Positions 43,791 to 51,873 of a stretch of DNA of 64,000 nt are shown piece by piece (the first letter of the stretch is position 1; each line of letters opens with the position of its first letter). Source of the stretch: CAYUQT01 sp964596165 (GTDB taxonomy: Bacteria > Planctomycetota > Phycisphaerae > UBA1845 > JAFGLZ01); contig CAZQTW010000004.1 of NCBI GenBank assembly GCA_964596165.1, positions 1-64,000 of the forward strand. Direction: 5' to 3'. The notes beneath the pieces are model-generated. The model was not told the origin of the DNA. It searched no databases and worked only from the letters and a program-made list of their open reading frames with translations. Position numbers and translations under genes: made by a program.

Positions 43791-45269
43791 ATGACTGAGA
43801 CGTCGTCCATTGCGTGGGTGAGTCGGGAGCGTGGGCCCTGGGGGCAGGCGGCGGGTGCTTTCAATCCGCTCCTGAGGCAACTGGCCGAACAGGCATTCTC
43901 TCGGGCGGCAGGGGCGCCGCTCATATCGGGTAATTCGATCCGTCTACTCCGAGATGCCACCGAGAATTACCCCGCCTGGTTGGAGGCGATTCATTCGGCC
44001 GAACGCTGGATTCACCTCGAGAGCTACATTATCGCCAACGATGATACGGGGTGGGAGTTCGCCGAGGCCCTTGCGGCCAAGGCCCGTGCGGGTGTGCGTG
44101 TCCGACTCATCTACGACTGGCTCGGGACGCCCAAGTTCGCCTGCCGCAAGCTCTGGCGCATGCTGACCGGCGCGGGTGCCGAGGTTCGATGCTTCAACCC
44201 CCCCCGGCTCGATCGTCCGCTGGGCTGGCTGAGTCGCGACCATCGCAAGATGCTGGGCGTCGACGGGCGGGTCGGCTTTGTGACCGGCCTGTGCATCAGC
44301 AGTGCGTGGGGCGGCGATCCGGCGCGGGGCGTCGAACCCTGGCGCGATACGGGCATCGAAATCCGCGGTCCGGCCGTTGCCGAGGTGGAAGAAGCCTTTG
44401 CGCAGGTTTGGGGCGCGACGGGCGGGAGCCTCTTCGAAGAGGAACTGCCGTCGCCCGATTCCATTCCCGTTGCCGGAGACGTGGGGCTTCGGGTCATCGC
44501 CACCGCGCCGAACACGGCCGGGCTGTACCGGCTCGACCAGCTCATCGCGGCCCTGGCGAGAAAGACGCTTTGGCTCACTGACGCCTATTTTGTCGGGGTG
44601 GCGACGTACGTGCAGGCTCTACGCGCCGCCGCAACCGACGGCGTGGATGTGCGGCTCTTAGTGCCGGGGGCGAGCGACATCCCGGCGCTCAAGCCGGTGA
44701 CGCGTGCCGGCTATCGGTCCTTGCTCGAGAGCGGCATACGCATTTTCGAGTGGAACGGTCCGATGCTGCATGCCAAGACGGCCGTGGCCGACGGACGATG
44801 GGCCCGTGTCGGCTCGACCAATCTCAACCTCGCGAGTTGGCTGGGAAACTATGAGTTGGATGTGGCCGTCGAGGACGAGCGATTCGGTCAGGAGATGGAT
44901 CGGGTCTACCTGGAGGACCTGTCGCGTGCGACCGAGATCGTACTGAGTACGAAGAGACGGATTCGGCTTGCGGCCGAGGTGCCGCTGCACCAACGACAGA
45001 GGCATCGGGGCAGTTCGGGCCGGGCGGCGGCGGGAGCCCTGCGTCTGGCCAACAGTGTCGGCGCCGCCATGACGGATCGGCGCGTACTCGGATCGGCTGA
45101 GGCACGTGTCATGGCGGTGGCGGGCACGTTGCTACTCGTCTTTGCTGCCGTCTGTGTGATTTGGCCGCCGGCCATCGCAATTCCGCTGGCTGTTGTAGCC
45201 TCTTGGGCGTCCCTCTCACTATGGGTGAGGGCGTGGAAGTTGCGACGGCATCGAAGCGGGAAGGGTTGA
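43791..45269 (+). CDS. cardiolipin synthase-like phospholipase D family protein
   Basis: This 492-residue protein has two HKD motifs: DHRKMLGVDGRVGFVTG and LHAKTAVADGRWARVGSTN, the latter followed by NLASWLGNYELDV. LESYIIANDDTGWEFAEAL is the usual N-terminal strand of ClsB-type enzymes. Near the C-terminus two membrane helices occur (VMAVAGTLLLVFAAVCVIW, AIPLAVVASWASLSLWV), ending in basic residues. It lacks the N-terminal TM pair of ClsA, so it resembles ClsB with an added C-terminal anchor. It likely makes cardiolipin or a related phospholipid. RBS for 43791 is weak, and no better start is seen. Confidence 0.88.
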   Translation: MTETSSIAWVSRERGPWGQAAGAFNPLLRQLAEQAFSRAAGAPLISGNSIRLLRDATENYPAWLEAIHSAERWIHLESYIIANDDTGWEFAEALAAKARAGVRVRLIYDWLGTPKFACRKLWRMLTGAGAEVRCFNPPRLDRPLGWLSRDHRKMLGVDGRVGFVTGLCISSAWGGDPARGVEPWRDTGIEIRGPAVAEVEEAFAQVWGATGGSLFEEELPSPDSIPVAGDVGLRVIATAPNTAGLYRLDQLIAALARKTLWLTDAYFVGVATYVQALRAAATDGVDVRLLVPGASDIPALKPVTRAGYRSLLESGIRIFEWNGPMLHAKTAVADGRWARVGSTNLNLASWLGNYELDVAVEDERFGQEMDRVYLEDLSRATEIVLSTKRRIRLAAEVPLHQRQRHRGSSGRAAAGALRLANSVGAAMTDRRVLGSAEARVMAVAGTLLLVFAAVCVIWPPAIAIPLAVVASWASLSLWVRAWKLRRHRSGKG

Positions 45270-45423
45270 ACGTGTGACAGGCCTCGCGTTGGCAGATCCG
45301 ACCGATCTGATCGCGGTGCATCAATCTTGCCCGAGGCCCGTGTATGCAGATAGGCTCTTGATCGTGACGGATGTGCCACCGATACGGACGGCGGTAAGAT
45401 CGGGATCTTGAGAAGAGGAGACG

Positions 45424-45981
45424 ATGAAGATGAAACGCCTGCACCGATTCCATGGCGCAACGGTATGCGTCGGGGTCAGTCTGTTCCTGGTGGCGGCCGT
45501 TCCCGGTTGCCGCGGATACGGCCCGATGAAGGTCCAGTCGTCGTATGGGCCCGGCGTCAAGTTCACCGGCCTGGGCTCAACCTATGACTGGGACCGGGGC
45601 GTGAGAGAGACCACGGGAGATGCCGGGGTCGACAATCCCTATCTCCACGCCCTGATCACCCAGATTGTGGAGGACGAACTCGCCGCCAAGGGGTTCACAA
45701 AGAAGACGACCGGCACACCGGACTTTTGGGTGCAGTATCGGTTGGCCAGGCGACTTCGCAATCAGCTCGAGGGCGCCGAACTGGAGTATTCCGAGGGCAC
45801 GGTCGTGTTTTACGTTATCGACCCACCGACGCGGCAGTGGATCTGGCGCGCCTCTGCGGAGGCGCGACTTGTCGAATCCAAGCCTCCGGCGGAGAAAGAG
45901 CAGAGGCTGAGGGAGGCCTTCAGTCGGATGTTCAAGGATTTCCCTGCCAAGCGCGAGCGACTTCCGGCGAACACACGATGA
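45424..45981 (+). CDS. DUF4136-like lipoprotein (paralogue)
   Basis: This is a 185-residue lipoprotein. GAAGAGGAG precedes the ATG at 45424, and the signal ends VAAVPGC (Cys at about residue 29). The mature sequence shows YGPGVKFTGLGSTYDW, then IVEDELAAKGFTKKT, DFWVQYRL, a VVFYVIDPPTRQWIWRASA strand pair and final AFSRMFKDFPAK. The architecture matches the lipoprotein at 39427-39990 but sequence identity looks low. It precedes a convergent zinc-ribbon membrane protein gene. Confidence 0.8.
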   Translation: MKMKRLHRFHGATVCVGVSLFLVAAVPGCRGYGPMKVQSSYGPGVKFTGLGSTYDWDRGVRETTGDAGVDNPYLHALITQIVEDELAAKGFTKKTTGTPDFWVQYRLARRLRNQLEGAELEYSEGTVVFYVIDPPTRQWIWRASAEARLVESKPPAEKEQRLREAFSRMFKDFPAKRERLPANTR

Positions 45982-46057
45982 GGCGACCTCATTTCCGTTG
46001 AGGTGCTCATGACCTTCACCTTTCTCTCAAGGAGAAACCGTTCGGGTTGCACTGCGG

Positions 46058-46735
46058 CTATTTCGTGAGGAGGCCCGAACAGCACAGGAACATGGGGACG
46101 GCGGCAAGAATCAGGCCCGCGATGGCAGCGCTCTTGCTCTGATAACGTTTGGACATGCCCACGACGGAGCATACCAGGCCGACGACCCAGAAAAACATGG
46201 CCCCAAAGAAGGCTCCCAGCATCTTGGTCAGCCACGGATGCTTCTCCACATCCTTCATCATCTCCATCATTCGCTGCTGCATTTCCATCTGGGTTACGGC
46301 ACCGTCGGGGCCCACGCCCAAGTCGCGATGATGCTTCACGGCAATTGAGGCCGTAGCGAAAATCAGGCCGACCGCCAACAGGCTACAGAGCATTCCGATG
46401 ACTCCGGGCGTATTGCGCGGCCGTTGAGCGGCAAAGCCGGCTCCACCCGGCGCTCCGACAGGTGGCCACGTCGGCTGAGGGACACCGGTCCAAGGCGGTG
46501 GCGGAGAAGAAGGCATTTGCTGGGGGGGGTAGCTGCCCGTCATGGGCGGCATCGGTATGCCCGATTGAACTTGAATGGGCACCTCGGCGGTCGGCACCGT
46601 TCCGATCTGCAACGTCGACTCCGCCGGCGACGTTACGACATTTCGGCAGAACGGACAACTGACCTGTTTACCGGCATGTTCGTTGTCCACCTCGATCGGT
46701 TGTCGGCATGAAGGACAGGCAAACTGAATGGCCAT
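46058..46735 (-). CDS. zinc-ribbon protein with C-terminal membrane helices
   Basis: This is a 225-residue protein. Cysteines 7, 10, 27 and 30 form CxxC-x16-CxxC (FACPSCRQPIEV and SCPFC). A Pro/Met/Gln-rich linker (about 45-110) leads to two or three hydrophobic segments: VIGMLCSLLAVGLIFATASIA, GAFFGAMFFWVVGLVCSVVG, and AAIAGLILAAVPMFLCCSGLL. An amphipathic Met/Glu-rich helix (QMEMQQRMMEMMKDVEKH) lies between the first two. It is a planctomycete-style ribbon-plus-membrane protein with no assigned function. GGGGAA lies upstream of the ATG at 46735. Confidence 0.75.
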   Translation of the reverse strand: MAIQFACPSCRQPIEVDNEHAGKQVSCPFCRNVVTSPAESTLQIGTVPTAEVPIQVQSGIPMPPMTGSYPPQQMPSSPPPPWTGVPQPTWPPVGAPGGAGFAAQRPRNTPGVIGMLCSLLAVGLIFATASIAVKHHRDLGVGPDGAVTQMEMQQRMMEMMKDVEKHPWLTKMLGAFFGAMFFWVVGLVCSVVGMSKRYQSKSAAIAGLILAAVPMFLCCSGLLTK

Positions 46736-46788
46736 CGTGAAGTTCCCCGCGTGATCTCAATGTCAGTGTACGTTGCATTCCTGCAGCA

Positions 46789-47655
46789 TTAGCTCTTGGG
46801 CCGCAGCGCACGAATCTGATCGAACGACATTCGAGCCGCCGCTTCGATGTCCCCCCCCATTACCTTGCTCAGATAGCCGAAGGACTCAAACTCCACCGAG
46901 CAGAATCCATCATAGCCCATCTCGTCGAGGGCGCCGAAAAACGCCGGCCAGTTGACGTTGCCTTCGCCCAGGAACGGAAACAGGAACTTGCCGTTTCCCG
47001 GCACGCCGACGGCATCCTTCAGGTGGCAGTGCTTGATCGCCTTGCCCCACTGACGCACGAGCCAGCCCGTATCGGTGTGGCCGTAGAGCGTGTCGTGTGA
47101 CGGGTCGAAGTTCACGCCGAGGCAGTCTTTGCGGTAGTGGTCGATCAGAAATCGCGTGGTGAAGTAGTCGTGCGAGAGCATTCCCCAAACGCCCTCGACG
47201 GCGATGGTGACGCCGGCCTTTTCGGCCGCCGCCACAAATTGGTCGTAGGCGTCGAAGACCTGCTTCCAGGCCTGGCCCATGCTGATCGTATGGTCCACGG
47301 TGGGGGCAACCGGGTCCCACGGTGCCGGTCCGGTGAAGAAGTTCAGGGTGCGGATTCCCGCTTCTCCGGCCGCCTGGATGCATTCCAGGGCGAGCCCGAT
47401 TCGGTCGGTTCGCTTGGCGTCGTCGAGGCAGACGACGTCCTGCTGCACGACGATCTCGCTGACCTCCAAGCCGCCTTCGCGGGTGATCTCGACCAGCTTC
47501 TTCAACTCGGCGGGCGATTTCGATCGCGGATTGAAATGCGCCAGCGTCCACTCGACGCCCTGATATCCGATGGTCTTGAGCGACTTGACGACGTCTTGTG
47601 GCCGCATCCTCGAATAACCCAGTGAGGCCATGAAGGCGAGTTTGATCTTGCTCAT
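46789..47655 (-). CDS. sugar phosphate isomerase/epimerase (AP endonuclease 2-like TIM barrel)
   Basis: This is a 288-residue xylose-isomerase-like TIM-barrel protein. The ATG at 47655 follows AGGAG by 6 bases and overlaps the dehydratase stop by 4 bases (ATGA), so the pair is translationally coupled. MASLGYSRMRPQDVVKSLKTIGYQGVEWTL is the first strand and helix. Metal-ligand positions are suggested by IAVEGVWG, VNFDPSHDTLYGH, KHCHLKDAVG and SVEFESFGY (Glu, Asp/His, His, Glu). Such enzymes interconvert ketoses or inososes; the substrate is unknown. Its coupling to an IlvD/Edd-type dehydratase suggests a sugar-acid or sugar catabolic step. Confidence 0.85.
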   Translation of the reverse strand: MSKIKLAFMASLGYSRMRPQDVVKSLKTIGYQGVEWTLAHFNPRSKSPAELKKLVEITREGGLEVSEIVVQQDVVCLDDAKRTDRIGLALECIQAAGEAGIRTLNFFTGPAPWDPVAPTVDHTISMGQAWKQVFDAYDQFVAAAEKAGVTIAVEGVWGMLSHDYFTTRFLIDHYRKDCLGVNFDPSHDTLYGHTDTGWLVRQWGKAIKHCHLKDAVGVPGNGKFLFPFLGEGNVNWPAFFGALDEMGYDGFCSVEFESFGYLSKVMGGDIEAAARMSFDQIRALRPKS

Positions 47656-49307
47656 GTTGGCTCCTGTGACCGCATGACAGCGCCCCTCTCCGCGCCGCTG
47701 ACGCAGCGGCGGTAGATGTCGATGAATCCACCCCGTACCTTCGGTTCGTTCGGCTTCCACCCGTGACGACGGCGGTTCAACTCCGCTTCGTCGACGAGCA
47801 GATCGAGCCTCCGTCCGGGGATGTCGATGGCGATTCGATCGCCATCATGAATGAAGGCAATCGGTCCGCCGTCGGCGGCCTCAGGGCACACGTGCCCGAT
47901 ACACGGGCCGCGCGTCGCACCACTGTACCGTCCGTCGGTGATCATTGCCACCGAATCGCCCAGGCCCATGCCCACGAGCATGGCCGCCGGTATCGACAGC
48001 TCGCGCATCCCCGGCCCACCCCGCGGACCTTCGTAGCGAATGACCAGGACGTCGCCGGGCCTCACGCGGCCATCCATGAGCAGACGCCGCACCTCCTCCT
48101 CGCTCTCGCACACGACGGCCGGTCCGGCGTGGACGAGCATGTTGGGGCTGACCGCACTCTGTTTGACCACCGCGCCTTTCGGGGCGAGCGAACCCCGAAG
48201 CACGGCAATGCCGCCGGTCGGTGCGAGGGGCCGGTCGAACGGGTGAATGACTGACGGATCGTCGTTGGTCGCTTGGGTGAGCCGGTCGGCTATCGTCTCG
48301 CCCGTGCTGCACAGACAGTGCTCATCGATCCTGCAGCGCAGTTCTTTCATCACCGCCGACACACCGCCGGCCCGTTGAAAGTCCTCGAAGAAGACCTCGG
48401 CCGACGGCTTGAACCTGGCCAGTAGCGGTGTGTCTTGGCTGAGGGCTTCGAAGTCGTCCAGCGCCAGCGGCAGGTTCAATTCCGTGGCTAGGGCGAGCAT
48501 GTGCAGGATCATGTTCGTGCTTCCGCCGACGGCCAAGCCGACGCGGATCGCGTTTCGCACGGACGCGGGCGTGACGACGCGGGAAAACCGCCGATCGACG
48601 AGAGTCGCCTCCGCCACTGCACGGCCCGCCCGTTCGGCCATCAACATCAGATCGGCGCTATCGGCGGGCGTGACGGTATTGCCCGCCGGCGAGAGCCCCA
48701 TCGCTTCGACGAGGCAGGCCATCGTATTGGCGGTGCCCATCATGTTGCAGATGCCGGGGCCGCCGCAGACCTTCCGCTCGATCTGGTCCAGTTGATCCTG
48801 GTTGATCCGCCCGGCTTTGAACGTGCCGATCGCCTCCTTAACGTCGCTTGCGCCGCGAGGCTTGTCGTCGAATGTCGCCCGCCGCATGTAGCCGCCGGTG
48901 AGAAACACGCTGGGCAGATCACAACGGGCCGCGGCGAGCAACATACCGGGCGTGATCTTGTCGCACGAGGTGAGAAAGACCGCCCCGGCGAAACTATGAG
49001 CGCGGAGCATCAGCTCGATCGATCCCGCAATCGCCTCGCGCGACGGCAGGATGAAGTGCATGCCCCGTCCCTGACAGATTCCGTCACATGCGGCCACGGT
49101 GTGGAAGGCCAACGGTGTGCAACCGCCGGACTGAATGCCCCATCGCAGCGGTTCGATCAGACGATCCAGGTGGACATGCCCGGCTGCCAGTTCACTTGCG
49201 GAGCTTACAATGGCCACCAGGGGGCGCTTGAGGTCCTCGTCCGTCAGACCCATGGGGCGGTAGAGGGCTCGTGCGTACAGGTTTTCGAGGCCGTCCAGAC
49301 TCGGCAT
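47652..49307 (-). CDS. dihydroxy-acid/sugar-acid dehydratase, IlvD/Edd family
   Basis: This is a 551-residue iron-sulfur dehydratase. GHVHLDRL (43-50) and ACDGI, TSCDKITPGM (Cys115), CGGPGICNMMGTANTM (Cys181, Cys187) and the C-terminal DGRYSGATRGPCIGHVCPEA are the family's core motifs. The Ser in DGRYSG is the presumed base. The PGHxHL variant of the first motif occurs in many IlvD proteins, so lack of Cys there is not alarming. It could be biosynthetic IlvD for Ile/Val or act on aldonic acids. Coupling to a sugar isomerase and no ilv neighbours favour the second. The ATG at 49307 has GGAG 9 bases upstream. A candidate leader element lies at 49457-49562. Confidence 0.88.
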   Translation of the reverse strand: MPSLDGLENLYARALYRPMGLTDEDLKRPLVAIVSSASELAAGHVHLDRLIEPLRWGIQSGGCTPLAFHTVAACDGICQGRGMHFILPSREAIAGSIELMLRAHSFAGAVFLTSCDKITPGMLLAAARCDLPSVFLTGGYMRRATFDDKPRGASDVKEAIGTFKAGRINQDQLDQIERKVCGGPGICNMMGTANTMACLVEAMGLSPAGNTVTPADSADLMLMAERAGRAVAEATLVDRRFSRVVTPASVRNAIRVGLAVGGSTNMILHMLALATELNLPLALDDFEALSQDTPLLARFKPSAEVFFEDFQRAGGVSAVMKELRCRIDEHCLCSTGETIADRLTQATNDDPSVIHPFDRPLAPTGGIAVLRGSLAPKGAVVKQSAVSPNMLVHAGPAVVCESEEEVRRLLMDGRVRPGDVLVIRYEGPRGGPGMRELSIPAAMLVGMGLGDSVAMITDGRYSGATRGPCIGHVCPEAADGGPIAFIHDGDRIAIDIPGRRLDLLVDEAELNRRRHGWKPNEPKVRGGFIDIYRRCVSGAERGAVMRSQEPT

Positions 49308-49456
49308 GAGTGGGGCTCCGTAAGCCAGTGCCCAGTCCTTTCAGACTGGCGGCAGGACTACGCCACTCTAGCCGCGCGTCAGGCCACGTCAACAGATCCG
49401 TCGAAGCATCATTGCGCCGTCAGAAACTTGTCACTGTAGCTTTATCGGACCCGCGC

Positions 49457-49530
49457 AAAAAAAACTGGGGCGGGTGGCGAATCGGCCGGGGGGGAAACCG
49501 ATACGCCGGGGGGAACCACCCCAGTAAAAC
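49457..49530 (-). ncRNA. candidate ~70-nt small RNA or attenuator ending in an intrinsic terminator
   Basis: On the minus strand a three-tier hairpin spans 49525-49464. The outer arms are ACTGGGG and CCCCAGT (7 bp); further in are GGCG-A-ATCGG and CCGAT-A-CGCC (9 bp around one A-A mismatch). Pyrimidine-rich runs of C lie in the loop and one bulge. It is followed at once by eight T residues (49464-49457). The predicted promoter just upstream would start the transcript at the hairpin itself. The product would be almost only a terminator hairpin of about 70 nt. Confidence 0.5.
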
Positions 49531-49533
49531 AGA

Positions 49534-49562
49534 ATTAGATCTGAACCATGGAGATGTGTCAA
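49534..49562 (-). promoter_or_regulatory. strong sigma-70-type promoter before the hairpin
   Basis: On the minus strand a perfect TTGACA (49562-49557), a 17-bp spacer and TCTAAT (49539-49534, 5 of 6) predict a start near 49527. This is one of the best consensus promoters in the window, directed toward the dehydratase operon and immediately followed by the hairpin-T8 element. Confidence 0.6.
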
Positions 49563-49634
49563 CTGGAAACCGCAGAAATCCACGGCCGTGTAGCTCGGGA
49601 TACAAACTGCTTTAAGTAAACATGTTATGGTTCA

Positions 49635-50039
49635 CTAGTCTTTGCCGTGGTCCGGGAATGCCAGCCACGGCTCGATTGCAGCGGCCTTTGCCGGACCAAT
49701 GCCGCGTACCCTCTGGAGATCCTCCCATCTTCGGAAAACAATGGCGCAAGTGTCGGACATTGACGAGTGTTTGTATTGCCTATAGGCGACTATCCGCCTG
49801 GCGAGCGACTCCCCCAAACCCGGCAGTTCCGCCAGTTCCCACCACTGTGCGGTATTGGGATTCAGGCGACGTTCCGCGGGGGGCGGCGGCGTAGCCGCGT
49901 CAACGAGGACGGTTCCCCGTTGTTCGACGAGGACCACCGCTACAAACGCAATTGTCGTTGCGCAACAGAGGAACACGTGGTTTCCGCGATGGCCCAACCA
50001 GGGGGCGAGTTCTTCGTATGTCCGCGGGCTGTTTCTCAT
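49635..50039 (-). CDS. ComEA-like helix-hairpin-helix DNA-binding protein
   Basis: This is a 134-residue protein with one membrane anchor (HVFLCCATTIAFVAVVLV, about residues 21-38), a Pro-rich linker (TPPPPAERR) and a C-terminal double HhH domain. The first hairpin is LNPNTAQWWELAELPGLGESLA with RIVAYR; the second is DLQRVRGIGPAKAAAIEPWL. ComEA proteins bind incoming DNA during natural transformation. No comEC or comF lies nearby, so a uptake role is not proven. The nearest SD (GGAGG) is too close to ATG 50039 to fit well. It starts 21 bp after the GH10-like stop, so the two are cotranscribed. Confidence 0.82.
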   Translation of the reverse strand: MRNSPRTYEELAPWLGHRGNHVFLCCATTIAFVAVVLVEQRGTVLVDAATPPPPAERRLNPNTAQWWELAELPGLGESLARRIVAYRQYKHSSMSDTCAIVFRRWEDLQRVRGIGPAKAAAIEPWLAFPDHGKD

Positions 50040-50060
50040 GCCTCCGCAATTAGCCCCTGG

Positions 50061-51593
50061 TCACGACGGGTGGTCAGGTGGACGGCGACGTCGTTTGTCT
50101 TCCGCCCGAGGCAAAGACCTGCGGATGCGCAGGAGTTCGGCGTACGCCTTCTTCGGAGAGAGATCCCGGTTCAGCAGGCCGCCGTGAGGCAGATAGTGGC
50201 CTTCGTAGTCGGCGAGATCTCGCCAGGTGATGGTTTCCACGAAGGGTTTGCTGAGGGCAATTCGCGTGAAGTCTCTGAACCAGCGGGCCTGGAGGTCTTC
50301 GGACCAGGGCTCGTGCCAATAGCCGCCGTCCTCAACCGAGACGGCTCCACCCCATGCGTCCCATTGATCCGGCGTGGTGGCCGAAGGTACCTGAAGCGCG
50401 GTGATGTGGATGGACTTGCCGAGCGCTCCGAATCGGTCGATCATGGACGATACTTGCATCAGGTCTCGTAGGTACATCCCTTCTCGAGCCACGCCGAAGT
50501 AGAACTGCAACCCAAAGGCGTCGAAGTTGATGCCGCTCTGAACCGCCATGTCGGCATACAACATGGGGGGAATCGTCCTTTGGTTTCGGGCGTAATACTC
50601 GCCCCATGGCGCGATCAGATCGATGATCGTTGTGCTGCGGGGAGAGAGCTGCTTGGTGAGCGTAGCGGCCATTCGCGTGAGCTCCATCAACTGTTCAAAG
50701 TTGAAGTTGAAGCAGTTGTCCGCGTGGATGGCGCTGATCACGTCCCACGACTGCACGTAGTTGCCGTATCGCTCCACGACCCGGTTGATGTGATCGTAGA
50801 CCAGATCTCGCACCGTCTCGAAATCGTGCTCCCAAATATAGAGCCAATCGGGGATGTTGGCCTCGTTGAATGCCACGAGGGGAGAGGCCTTGATGGGCGT
50901 ACGGTTTTTGGTGAGCCATTCGATCCAGGTATCAAGCTGGCTCCAGTTGAGTTCCTGTTCCTTCGGTTCGAGCCGTCGCCAGATGACCGGCACGGTCAGG
51001 AAGTCAAATCCCTCGATCAGACGACGGCAGTAGTGTTCGTTGAGGCTCAGCAGATCGACCGAGCAGCCGAAGATGCGGCGAGCGAAGGCGTTGCTCTGTT
51101 TTCGTCGTCCGAGGAAGACGTCCGCGTGGAAGAGGCTGAGCCTTTCTCCGGCTTCGCATGATATCCGTAGCGCCTCATCGGCGTAGAGTGAGGCTTTTCC
51201 TTGATCTTCCGCCTTCAGCGACTCGATAAACAGGTCGCGGGCGCGATCGATCTCGGCGGCGATGTCATTCGCCTCGGTGAGTTCGAACATGCCCCAGTCT
51301 TCCCGCTTCTGGGCGATTCGCATCAGGCGGCATCGCGCCAACTCGACGTTCAGGTTGTATACCCTGTCTTCGTCGGGCAGTCGGGTCGTCTCCAACATCA
51401 TCCGGCCGAAACCGTTCACATGCCAGAGTACCGAGAGGCCGGCCGGTCCCTGCGCCCGTTTGACGCAATTGATCTCGCCGTTGTCGAAGCTGATGTCGGC
51501 GCGCAACGGTACACCGTCGCTGCCGACCAGGTAGGTGCCGTCAAGCTCCAGGGCACCCATGGGCTTGCCGTTGGCGTATGCCTTGAATCGCAA
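50061..51593 (-). CDS. GH10-fold protein lacking both catalytic glutamates
   Basis: This is a 510-residue protein from the TTG at 51593, which gives the domain-opening sequence LRFKAYANGKPMGALELDG with GAGGAG 12 bases upstream. A TTG at 51704 would add 37 residues. Residues about 1-175 are a beta-rich N-terminal domain with GTYLVGSDGVPLRADISFDNGEI. The GH10 barrel follows: FDFLTVPVIWRRLEP, SWDVISAIHAD, FDAFGLQFYFG, SIHITALQVPS, FVETITWRDLADY and SPKKAYAELL. In GH10 xylanases the acid/base lies in WDVVNE and the nucleophile in ITELD. Here both Glu positions are Ala (288 and 399). It is probably a binding protein or pseudoenzyme. No signal peptide is seen. Confidence 0.78.
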   Translation of the reverse strand: MRFKAYANGKPMGALELDGTYLVGSDGVPLRADISFDNGEINCVKRAQGPAGLSVLWHVNGFGRMMLETTRLPDEDRVYNLNVELARCRLMRIAQKREDWGMFELTEANDIAAEIDRARDLFIESLKAEDQGKASLYADEALRISCEAGERLSLFHADVFLGRRKQSNAFARRIFGCSVDLLSLNEHYCRRLIEGFDFLTVPVIWRRLEPKEQELNWSQLDTWIEWLTKNRTPIKASPLVAFNEANIPDWLYIWEHDFETVRDLVYDHINRVVERYGNYVQSWDVISAIHADNCFNFNFEQLMELTRMAATLTKQLSPRSTTIIDLIAPWGEYYARNQRTIPPMLYADMAVQSGINFDAFGLQFYFGVAREGMYLRDLMQVSSMIDRFGALGKSIHITALQVPSATTPDQWDAWGGAVSVEDGGYWHEPWSEDLQARWFRDFTRIALSKPFVETITWRDLADYEGHYLPHGGLLNRDLSPKKAYAELLRIRRSLPRAEDKRRRRPPDHPS

Positions 51594-51873
51594 GGGACTC
51601 GGTGTCTCCTCGTTCGAATGCCGGAACGCCGAAGAGCCATTATCGAGGCTTGACGGGGTTCGTGTCGAGTGGTCGCAGAGGATTTTTGCCGAATCGTGTC
51701 GCAAGGATGTCTCCCGGGACCGTTGTGAGGTTGGGCGCCGGGTTGCGTGTCGACCCCCCGGGTCGACGATTGCCCGCCTCTTTCACCTCCATCGGTAATG
51801 GGCGCGGCCGTCGGCAACGGGTCCGGAAGGGGGGTGCACCTTTGGCCTATCGGTTGACATCGCCGGCGGAAGA

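Larger units (their letters stand above)
49308..49634. other. 327-bp intergenic region with an RNA-like unit
   Basis: The region separates the dehydratase gene from the ComEA-like gene (both minus). It is richer in A+T than its surroundings. Besides the promoter (49534-49562) and the hairpin-terminator (49457-49525), described separately, I see no ORF. The last 150 bp before the dehydratase start must hold its own promoter if the terminator is efficient, but no clear boxes are visible. Confidence 0.55.

Noticed and set aside
47652..49307. Missing first cluster cysteine in the dehydratase
   Set aside because: Many IlvD proteins have a PGHxHL motif at this place, so AGHVHL is not evidence of inactivity.
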